From the NCBI GenBank assembly GCA_041583135.1, contig JBFHGJ010000049.1, forward strand, positions 1-40,040: 40,040 nt of DNA. Reading direction: 5' to 3'. Below, one piece after another: positions 17,968-26,300 of this stretch. Source of the stretch: JABSOG01 sp041583135 (GTDB lineage Bacteria > Pseudomonadota > Gammaproteobacteria > Enterobacterales > Alteromonadaceae). The notes beneath the pieces were generated by a model. It worked only from the letters and a program-made list of their open reading frames with translations, had not been told where the DNA came from and searched no databases. How positions within the stretch are numbered: the first letter of the stretch is position 1; each line of letters begins with the position of its first letter. A program made the translations under genes and the position numbers.

Positions 17968-18773
17968 TACTTACCTCCTAGTGAAGCGGTGTTGCGATGC
18001 CAGTCGGCAAGTGAGACATAGCGACCTGAAAGCAAAGCCCCTTGGTTAGGTGTGATAGCCCACACGATGCGGCGCAATCCGCTGGCAGGGTCGATCACCG
18101 GATAAATGGTTTTCACCCTTGCCTCGCCCAATGCAACATCGCCCTCAAGCACTGCGGTCGTTAAGCCGACACTCAAGCCATCCGCCATGGCCGGCGGTAT
18201 ATCTATCGATAAAGTCAATTGCGATAGATTGACAAACTCCAACACTGGATCGCCTGCCTTGGCCCACTCCCCTTGGCTAATGGCTTTGGCCACCACCGCG
18301 CCGTCAAATGGTGCCACTAAAGTACATTCTTCATAGGCTTTTTTACTGACCGCCAGTTGCGCTTTGGCGACCGCGACCCGTTCGGTCGCCATCGCCACAG
18401 AGAAGTCCGCCTCGGTCAAGGCGATAGCCGAGAGAATATTTTCAGCCACCAAGCGTGCCGATTTGTCTCTTTGATGGTTGGCCGATGCCAATTCTTGCTT
18501 TGCCGAGCGTAACTGAGCACGGCTTTGTTCGAGCATCGCCCTTGCCTTTTTATCATCCAGCTTGGCCAATACCTCACCTTTGGTCACCATCGTCCCGCCT
18601 GAGGCTATCAAGGTAACAATTCCCGGAGCGGCGAAAGAAAATTTCACTTTTTGTGCCGGCATCACGACACCGCGTAAGTGCACTTGAGTGTCAGCTTGTT
18701 CGGCTTGCACCAAAGTGCCAAACAGCATCAGACACAGCCCGGCAAACAAAGCGATGTTGACTCTTACAACCAT
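17967..18773 (-). CDS. Small HlyD/RND-type periplasmic adaptor
   Basis: This 268-residue membrane-fusion protein has a signal peptide or single N-terminal helix (about 5-24). It then has a lipoyl half (LRGVVMPAQKVKFSFAAPGIV...GTMVTKGEVLAKLDDKKA), a short coiled-coil hairpin (about 70-140) and the second lipoyl half (ECTLVAPFDGAVVAKAISQGEWAKAGDPVLEFVN). A beta-barrel comes last. It is short for the family, lacking much of the membrane-proximal domain. The ATG overlaps the M50 gene by 10 bases and is preceded by AAGGG 7 bases away. It probably bridges the M50/HlyD and GAF-HlyD proteins to the TolC-like channel. Confidence 0.88.
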   Translation of the reverse strand: MVVRVNIALFAGLCLMLFGTLVQAEQADTQVHLRGVVMPAQKVKFSFAAPGIVTLIASGGTMVTKGEVLAKLDDKKARAMLEQSRAQLRSAKQELASANHQRDKSARLVAENILSAIALTEADFSVAMATERVAVAKAQLAVSKKAYEECTLVAPFDGAVVAKAISQGEWAKAGDPVLEFVNLSQLTLSIDIPPAMADGLSVGLTTAVLEGDVALGEARVKTIYPVIDPASGLRRIVWAITPNQGALLSGRYVSLADWHRNTASLGGK

Positions 18774-20845
18774 AAATCGGCCCTTAGTATTTTACGAATG
18801 CGATGGAAGATGTGACGCCACAAAGGCATCGGCTTGCCGAAAATGAGAATATCACCGGATAGCCCGATAGGCGGCACCTGTACATGGTCGTTCAAGGTAA
18901 TGGCCATACGCACCATCAGGCTTTGTTCGGCCCCTTCGAGTTTGGCCAAAGGCGCTATCGCAGCGATGGTCGCATCATAAATCCGAGGCCCAACCCCGGC
19001 AAAGCGAATACGGCCACTATCGCCTTGAGACAATAAATAGACATCGCGCTGATCGACAATCACATCGATAAAGCGCGTCTTTGCCGCCACCAAACTCACC
19101 ATAGGCTCACCCGAGGCGAAGTACCTGCCCTGCATCGACTGCGGCGGCAGGCCATCGACACGCCAATCCCCCTGAGGCTTTGCTATCACCAAGCTCGCAC
19201 GTTTGGCATTGGCGTCACTGAGTTGTTCTTCGATAAACCCCAACTCAATCAACAAACGGCGGTTTTTTGCCGGGTCGGATATTGCCGAGGCTTCTTGCAA
19301 TTGCAGCTGCAATACTTGACGTTTGTTCTGAAATTCGGCCAGTTGCAGTTCTAACTCCGGCGAGTGCATCACCATCAATGGCACCTCGTCGCTGCCAGTC
19401 AACTCGCGTTTATCGTTATAGGCAAGCTGCTCGATAAAACCGTTTTGCGGGGCGTAAATGATGTGGGTCGGCGCTTCAACGACACCGGTGGAATACACTC
19501 GAATAGACGGCGAGTAAAAAATGAATATTGCCAGCACAGCGATCAGCGAAGCGATGGAGATATATCGACGTCTTGCGCTGCTCCAGCACAATTGTTTTGC
19601 CCAGCTCACCAATGTCTCTCCCCAGCTGCCAGTGATTTTTCTAACCAAAAAGTAAACCAGATAGATAAACGCCAAATTGGCCAAAAAGCCAAAATGGGCC
19701 GATACCATGGAGTAACCTAAGATAGCGATAAAAGAAAGTATAGCTATCATGTAAACAGTCACAAGGCCACCGTATAGCAAATAGATCTGCCGCTCTTTTT
19801 TGCTCGGCGACAACGGCGCTTCAACCTCCAAGCGCAATAGCTTGGTTTTTAAGGTGTAGGAAAACCACGCTATTGAGTTTTGCCTTAGGTTTTGCATCTC
19901 CAGTAAATCGGTCAAAATGTAGTAACCGTCAAATTTTAGCAGCGGATTTAGGTTCACCAATAGCGATGTCGCCGTGCCGATGGTCAACAACACAAAGCAG
20001 ACATAACCAAGAGGATTGCCGACATCGACAAAAAACCACACATAGGCGCTGAAAGCCGCCAGCAATAGCTCAACCCACACACCAGCAAGGGCAACATAGA
20101 TCTTTTGCCATTTACTCTCGAATAACCAAGCATCATTGACGTTGCAATAAAGACAGGGCTGAAAGGCCAACAGCAAAAAGCCCATTTCATGCACGTCACC
20201 GCCAAAGTATTTACAGGTAAGCCCATGACCACATTCGTGGATAGCAATGGCGCCTAAGGCAATAAGCCAAATGCCGAAGTAGCCAAGCGTGCTATCGTGG
20301 GTTTGCAGATAGACTCGGCTGAAATCATCACTAAAACGCTCCCCTTGAAACAGTACCAACAACACTGCCGAGAGCATAAACAACCCTTGTAGCTTAACCA
20401 CCGACGGCTGCCAGAGAAAACGGATCTTGTCGATAATGGCATCAAAAAAGCGATTGGGATCGACCAGCTGAAAGCGCAAAAACAAAATGCTGCCTTGCCC
20501 TTGCAGCACTTTCTTTTTGCGTTCTTCTCTTATTTTTTCTAACAGCGCGGCATTTTGTTCAGATTTGGTGCGTTTTAGTAGCTGGTATTCACGGCAGGTT
20601 TCATACAGCGACTCTAACGCCTCGATGTCATATTCATATTTGTCGGAACGGCGATTAAATTCAAACACCAAACGTTCAAAATCCCGTACGCCGTTAAACA
20701 GCGCCATCATCTGATATTGCGCCTGCTCAAAGTGGTAATATTGCTGTTTGTCTGGCTCTTTGACGACATAGCTTTGCTCGCCTCGCTGTACCAGCTTGCC
20801 GATTTTCAGTTCTTCACGTAAAGGCGGTGGAATGATGGCCTGCAT
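18764..20845 (-). CDS. PqqD-like / M50 site-2 protease / HlyD fusion (peptide zinc metalloprotease-type transporter)
   Basis: The protein has about 693 residues from the ATG at 20845. That start is preferred over a GTG two codons earlier, which leaves only two bases after the GGGG ribosome site. Residues about 10-95 form a PqqD-like winged-helix peptide-recognition domain. An M50 membrane metalloprotease follows with helices from about 153 to 430. The zinc motif is HECGH (His205, His209, numbered from the GTG) and the second motif is NPLLKFDG (Asp308), so the protease looks intact. Residues about 440-695 are a HlyD-like adaptor. Relatives are annotated as putative peptide zinc metalloproteases and often export or process peptides. 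It overlaps its neighbours on both sides. The cargo is not known. Confidence 0.88.
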   Translation of the reverse strand: MQAIIPPPLREELKIGKLVQRGEQSYVVKEPDKQQYYHFEQAQYQMMALFNGVRDFERLVFEFNRRSDKYEYDIEALESLYETCREYQLLKRTKSEQNAALLEKIREERKKKVLQGQGSILFLRFQLVDPNRFFDAIIDKIRFLWQPSVVKLQGLFMLSAVLLVLFQGERFSDDFSRVYLQTHDSTLGYFGIWLIALGAIAIHECGHGLTCKYFGGDVHEMGFLLLAFQPCLYCNVNDAWLFESKWQKIYVALAGVWVELLLAAFSAYVWFFVDVGNPLGYVCFVLLTIGTATSLLVNLNPLLKFDGYYILTDLLEMQNLRQNSIAWFSYTLKTKLLRLEVEAPLSPSKKERQIYLLYGGLVTVYMIAILSFIAILGYSMVSAHFGFLANLAFIYLVYFLVRKITGSWGETLVSWAKQLCWSSARRRYISIASLIAVLAIFIFYSPSIRVYSTGVVEAPTHIIYAPQNGFIEQLAYNDKRELTGSDEVPLMVMHSPELELQLAEFQNKRQVLQLQLQEASAISDPAKNRRLLIELGFIEEQLSDANAKRASLVIAKPQGDWRVDGLPPQSMQGRYFASGEPMVSLVAAKTRFIDVIVDQRDVYLLSQGDSGRIRFAGVGPRIYDATIAAIAPLAKLEGAEQSLMVRMAITLNDHVQVPPIGLSGDILIFGKPMPLWRHIFHRIRKILRADLWL

Positions 20846-20847
20846 TG

Positions 20848-22845
20848 TCACAGCCCCAAGTTAAAGGCAATAAAGTTACTGATACGCCGCCAGATACGCA
20901 CTATCACCGAGGTTTTTTCATTGTGGATCAACGCCTGACCGGTCATTCCCGGACGCAAAGCAAAAGGCGCATCTTGTATTTCAACCTCAGCGATAAAGCC
21001 GGTTTGCAGATCTTCATTTTCTAGATCTTTAGACGCATCCAGTGCGGTACTTGGGATCTCATAGGTTCTACCAACATGACGCACTTTGCCGCTGAAATAT
21101 TCCCCGGGCTGCGCTCTTAATACGCAGCGCACAGTTTGTCCAACCTCAATATCAAGCAGATCTTCTTCGGGCACATGCACGATGATCACCAAATGTTCAG
21201 GGTCGGCCAAGCGCAGCAGTTCATCTCCCATATTAAATACCCGGCCGATCAACTCTTGTGGTTTGGGCGTAAGGACTAGGCCGGTTATAGGCGACTTAAC
21301 ATCGATTTGGCTTAAATCCAAGGTGGCCTTGATCACCTTAGCCCTTAGGGCTTCTCGCTCAATAGCGGCTTTGCCCATTGCGGTTGCATCGGCAGCTGCC
21401 CGAGCTTCAACAATTTGCCGCTCGACAATGGCTAGCTGGCTTTGGGCTTCAAGCAACTGCAACCGTATCGGGTTATCATCGAGCTGGGCAATGATTTGAT
21501 CTTTTTGCAGTAACTGTCCTTCGTTGACCTCGACCGATTTGAGCTTACCGCCAAGGGGCATAAACACTCCTTGCCCGAGCTTCGCCTCAACGATAGCCGG
21601 GCCAGATACCCAGCGAAATACCGGTAGAAAGTGAAGTAAGCAAACGGCCGCCAAAACAGCCGCTGCCATCAGTACTTTGGCTTTCCAACCTGAGCCGAAA
21701 CCCAACCCTTTCTTACCCGCTTTACTAAGGGCGGCACTAAAGGGAATGCTATTGAACAAGCTGGCATTACGTAGCGCTACGGTGGCCTGTGAAGACAAAA
21801 TATGGAGCAGGTCGGCCTTTGAACCGCTGGCAAACCCGGGTTCATCGCTTTCGAACACCACCACGCCAAGTACGCCCTCTTCGTCTTCAAGTGGCATCGC
21901 CCAAATCGCTTGCAGCTCATTAAGTTCAAGATAATCGACCCAGACATTGCTGCCGGATTTGAGAGACTTTTTGTACGGTTCTAACTCTGGGATATAGGAG
22001 CTGCGCTGAATTTTGCGCACCTGCTCCATGATCTTTAATAACATCTGCTGACCCGGATCGTCCAAATTGACCGGTCTAGCACCCGAGAGCACCATCAATT
22101 TAAGCTCTTGCGCTTTGTCGTCCCACAACGCGATGGCGCCACCAGTGATATCTACCAATTCATTGGTTTTGTTGACAACATAATCGAGTACCTGATCGCT
22201 ATCGAGTGTCGAAACCACCTCTTTAGAAATGGCCATTAGCACATTCATTTCATCGACCCGGCTCTCCATTTCCAACAAGCGGGCATTTTTAACCGATAGC
22301 GACGCACCAGCAGCCAGTTGCATAACCAACATACAGTCGTCTTCAGAAAACTGTCCATTGATGCCGTGACGTTTGTTTACGATTTGAATGGCGCCGTAGG
22401 TTTCGTCATCGATAACCAAAGGTACGCAGATCATCGAACGGGTAATAAACCCGGTTCTCGAATCAACGTCTTTGGAAAAGCGCTCGTCTTTAGAGCAATC
22501 GAGGATCACCTCCGGCTGCTGTGACTGGATCACCGCACCAACGACGCCTTTACCCAGTGGTAGGCGTAAACCCAAAACCCCTTTTTTCGCCGGACCTTCG
22601 GCAAGGTGACAGATATTCTGATGATTCTTTTTGTCCACCAGCCACAAGCTACCTGCCTCGGCATCTAAGGTTTCAAGCACCCGATCGAACACGATGCTAA
22701 CGAGGTGTTTTACCCCTTTAACTTGTCCGACAAACTCTTGGGTGAGCTGATGTGAGATGGTCAATCGCCGATTGGCGCGTTCCAGCTCTGCAATTTGCTC
22801 ATAGAGCTGTTGTATTTTGCGGTTTTCTGGCCTTGCTTGTTCCAT
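20848..22845 (-). CDS. GAF-GAF sensor fused to HlyD adaptor
   Basis: This 665-residue protein begins with a short coiled coil (about 5-30). Two cytoplasmic GAF domains follow at about 40-190 and 195-365 (motifs DEAGSLWLVDKKN, VPLVIDDETYGAIQIVNK; DITGGAIALWDD, AMPLEDEEGVLGVVVFES). One membrane helix lies at about 389-410 and a HlyD adaptor at about 415-650. The adaptor has a biotinyl-lipoyl split (VFMPLGGKLKSVEVNEGQLLQKDQIIAQLDD; DVKSPITGLVLTP). The topology puts the GAF domains in the cytoplasm and the adaptor in the periplasm, so a cytoplasmic signal could gate export. It is the first of the four tightly linked transport genes, with a candidate promoter about 65 bases upstream. The stop overlaps the next gene region. 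Confidence 0.88.
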   Translation of the reverse strand: MEQARPENRKIQQLYEQIAELERANRRLTISHQLTQEFVGQVKGVKHLVSIVFDRVLETLDAEAGSLWLVDKKNHQNICHLAEGPAKKGVLGLRLPLGKGVVGAVIQSQQPEVILDCSKDERFSKDVDSRTGFITRSMICVPLVIDDETYGAIQIVNKRHGINGQFSEDDCMLVMQLAAGASLSVKNARLLEMESRVDEMNVLMAISKEVVSTLDSDQVLDYVVNKTNELVDITGGAIALWDDKAQELKLMVLSGARPVNLDDPGQQMLLKIMEQVRKIQRSSYIPELEPYKKSLKSGSNVWVDYLELNELQAIWAMPLEDEEGVLGVVVFESDEPGFASGSKADLLHILSSQATVALRNASLFNSIPFSAALSKAGKKGLGFGSGWKAKVLMAAAVLAAVCLLHFLPVFRWVSGPAIVEAKLGQGVFMPLGGKLKSVEVNEGQLLQKDQIIAQLDDNPIRLQLLEAQSQLAIVERQIVEARAAADATAMGKAAIEREALRAKVIKATLDLSQIDVKSPITGLVLTPKPQELIGRVFNMGDELLRLADPEHLVIIVHVPEEDLLDIEVGQTVRCVLRAQPGEYFSGKVRHVGRTYEIPSTALDASKDLENEDLQTGFIAEVEIQDAPFALRPGMTGQALIHNEKTSVIVRIWRRISNFIAFNLGL

Positions 22846-22907
22846 AGGGTCTATCGGCTTGTTGTTTTCGACCTAGGGTGATGAGAGACACACGTCATTG
22901 ACTTAGC

Positions 22908-22934
22908 ATTATATTAAATAAAGACCCAAGCCAA
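22908..22934 (-). promoter_or_regulatory. Candidate sigma-70 promoter for the exporter genes
   Basis: On the minus strand TTGGCT (22929-22934) is followed after 15 bases by TATAAT (22908-22913), a perfect -10 box with a slightly short spacer. It lies 63 bases before the GAF-HlyD ATG, in an AT-rich 235-base gap. It could let the transport genes be expressed apart from the upstream repeat-protein gene. Confidence 0.4.
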
Positions 22935-23080
22935 GTTTTTGTCCACTAAAGGCGTTTGAAATTTTAAATTTTTTTAAGTAACGACAATAACTTAGAAGAT
23001 TTAATGAACAATCTAACCAAGTTGTTGGCAAACAGACAGACAATGATCAAGAGTATCACTGCCTGTCTTTTACACTGAGG

Positions 23081-23221
23081 TTATTTGGGACGATTCATCA
23101 TACGCTTGGCTTTGAGCACATGGGCGTTGGCATTAACCTGCGCCGCACGCGCTTTGGCGCGAGCAATAGCGTTGTTGGCATCGGTTTTGACTTGATTCAT
23201 TTGAGCTTGTTTAATCGCCAT
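23081..23221 (-). CDS. 46-residue basic Ala/Lys/Asn-rich peptide
   Basis: This short gene begins with ATG at 23221. CTGGAG lies 8 bases upstream, a convincing ribosome site, and it ends at TAA after 46 codons. The product starts MAIKQAQMNQVKTDANNAIA and ends RMMNRPK. It has no Cys, Asp is rare and Lys/Arg are frequent. Ala- and Asn-rich spacing suggests an amphipathic helix. It lies between the giant repeat-protein gene (114 bases upstream) and the GAF-HlyD gene (235 bases downstream), all on the same strand. It could be the peptide cargo of the PqqD/M50 exporter, a chaperone for the repeat protein, or an accessory factor. I do not recognise a family. The ribosome site and placement support it being real. 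Confidence 0.6.
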   Translation of the reverse strand: MAIKQAQMNQVKTDANNAIARAKARAAQVNANAHVLKAKRMMNRPK

Positions 23222-23299
23222 GAGATTTCTCCAGTTATTTGCTGTTTTACTGCCTTTAAAAAAGCAGCAGTGACATTATTCAATCATTCAGGTTAAACA

Positions 23300-23319
23300 C
23301 CGGGCCACTTAAGGCCCGG
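23300..23319. terminator. GC-rich hairpin after the repeat-protein gene
   Basis: CCGGGCC (23300-23306) and GGCCCGG (23313-23319) pair around a 6-base loop, starting 17 bases after the repeat-protein stop on the minus strand. No T-run follows, so it may act as a partial terminator or an mRNA-stabilising or processing structure. That would allow different dosage of the repeat protein and the downstream export genes. Confidence 0.5.
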
Positions 23320-23335
23320 CAATATTTAAAGTGAG

Positions 23336-26300
23336 TTAAGGTGCACTCCAAGTATCCGTTGTGCCATCAGGATAGGTGACACTACCGCTACCATCGGCGT
23401 TATAAACCCAAGTAGTACCATCGACTTCAACATAAGTGCCAGAGCCATCGGCAGCCCAAGAGCCAGAACTACCATCGGCATTGGTAAAGCTGCCAGAGCC
23501 GTCGGCGCTCCAAGCACTGGTATTGCCTTGACCATCATCCCAACTGCCGCCCCCTTGGCCATCCCAAGTCTCGGTCGAGCCATCCGGATAGGTTGCGCTA
23601 CCAGAACCATCGGCATTGTAGGTATAAACTGTACCATCAGCTCCGGTTTCAGTTGTACCATCGCCAGAGGCAGGATCAGTACCGCCACCTGTAGCGCCAT
23701 CATCGATGACGTTACCGTCGGCATCGTAGTAGGTAATATTGCCTTGGCCATCCCAGCTTTCACTGCTACCATCAGCATTGGTCACGCCGCCAGAGCCATC
23801 GGCATTGTAGTAGCCGCTAGAGCCGTCGGATGCGGTCCAACTTCCTGAGCCGTCAGCTGCCCATGTTCCGCTGTTGCCTTGGCCATCACTCCAGCTACCG
23901 CCACCTTGGCCATCCCAAGTTTCAACCGAGCCATCGGCATAGGTGGTACTACCTGAACCATCGGCATTCCATGTGTAGCTGGTGCCATCGGCATAGGTTT
24001 CAGTACCCGAACCATCGGCGTTATAGCTACCACTATTACCTTGACCATCGTCCCAACTACTGGCCCCTGTACTTGCATCATAACTGTAATGGGAGCCATC
24101 GGCGCCGCTGTAGTCATATGAACCGTCGGCACTCCACGTTTCAACCGAGCCATCGGCATAGGTGGCCGAGCCGGAACCATCGGCACTCCAAGTGCTGGAG
24201 TTACCTTGACCATCATCCCAGCTACCGCCCCCTTGGCCATCCCAAGTTTCAGTGGAGCCATCAGGGTATTGTGCGCTCCCCGAGCCATCGGCATTGTACG
24301 TGTAAACAGTGCCATCTGCGCCGGTTTCAGTATAGGAGCCATCTGCGCTGCCACTGTCGCCAACGCCGCCATCGCTGCCAGCGCCGTCAATCTCATTGCC
24401 TGCGGCATCATAGTAGGTGACATTACCTGCATTGTCCCAATGCTCAGAAGTCCCATCAGGATAAGTGGTTCCCCATGAACCATCGGCGTTGTAGTAGCCA
24501 CTCGAACCGTCAGAAGAAGTCCAAGTACCTGAGCCATCGGCATTCCACGTGCCACTGTTGCCTTCACTATCGGCCCAGCTGCCACCGCCTTGGCCATCCC
24601 AAGTTTCAGTGGTGCCGTCTGCGTAATGAGCGCTACCGCTACCATCGGCATTCCAAGTGTAACTGGAACCATCGGCGTAGGATTCACTGCCAGAGCCATC
24701 GGCATAATTGACCCCACTGTTGCCCTGACCATCATCCCAGCTGCTCTCACCGGTTGTCGCGTTATAGCTGTAATGTGAACCATCAGAACCATGGTAATCA
24801 TAAGACCCGTCGGCTCCCCAGTTCTCGTAAGAACCGTCGGCATAGGTTGCACTGCCTGAGCCGTCGGCATTCCAAGTGCTGGAATTGCCCTGCCCGTCAT
24901 CCCAACTACCGCCACCTTGGCCATCCCAGGTCTCTGTCGAGCCATCTGGATAGGTGGCGCTACCGGAACCATCGGCGTTGTAGCTATAAACCGTGCCATC
25001 AGGCGCGGTTTCGGTATAGCTTTCACCACCTGTCGGATCGGTGCCGCCGCCTGAATCAGCAGGAGCATCCACTTCATTGCCTGCCGGATCGTAGTAAGTA
25101 ACATTACCTTCGCTGTCCCAATGCTCTGAAGATCCGTCAGGATTGGTGGTTCCCCAAGAACCGTCGGCATTGCTGTAGCCGCTTGAGCCATCGGCAGATG
25201 ACCAAGTACCCGAGCCGTCAGCATTCCAGGTGCCGCTGTTGCCTTCGCTATCAGCCCAGCTGCCACCACCTTGACCATCCCAAGTTTCAACCGAGCCATC
25301 GGCATGAGTGGCGCTACCGGAGCCATCGCTTCCCCAAGTGTAGCTAGAGCCGTCAGCATAGGTTTCCCCACCTGAACCATCGGCGTTGTAATAGCCGCTG
25401 TTGCCTTGGCCGTCATCCCAACTGCTAGAACCATCTTGCGCGTTATAGGTGTAGTAGGAACCGTCGGCACCATTGTATTGGTAGGAGCCATCACTACTCC
25501 AACTTTCACTGGAACCATCGGCATAAGTTGAGCTGCCAGAGCCGTCGGCGTTCCAAGTGCTGGAATTACCCTGACCATCATCCCAGCTGCCGCCGCCCTG
25601 ACCATCCCAGCTTTCTATCGTACCGTCGGCATAAGCAATCGTGCCGGAGCCATCGGCATTATGGGTTTCTAAAGTACCGTCAGGGTAGGTGACCGTGCTG
25701 CTGCCATCGGCACTGTATTGATAAACCGTGCCATCGGTTGTGGTGTGCGTCGAGCTGCCATCATCGTTATAGGTGGTTACCGAGCCATCATCATGTTGGG
25801 AATCGGAAGGCGGCACCCATTGATCTTCAGGAATGACATTGCCCTGTGCATCGTAATAGGTTGGGTTACCCTCGGCATCCCAGCTTTGGCTGGTACCATC
25901 AGGATAGGTGATTGAACTAGAACCGTCGGCACTATAGCTACCGCTTAAACCATCGGCGCTGGTCCAAGAGCCAGAACCATCGGCACTCCATGTACTGGTA
26001 TTACCTTGACCATCATCCCAACTGCCACCGCCTTGACCATCCCAAGTAGACGAAGAACCATCAGGATACGTCACGCTACCTGAACCATCGGCATTCCAAC
26101 TCTCAACCGTACCATCGGGATAAGTCATGCTGCCGGAGCCATCTGCGTTGTGGGTTTCAATGCTACCGTCAGGGTGTTCAACAGAGCCACCGTCATCTGG
26201 CGCATCAAGATCGATAAGCAAGGTGACTGTACCATCACCATTGTCGATAACCTCGCTGATAGGCCAGCTGGTAATGGTGTAATTGCCATCAGCATCAGGG

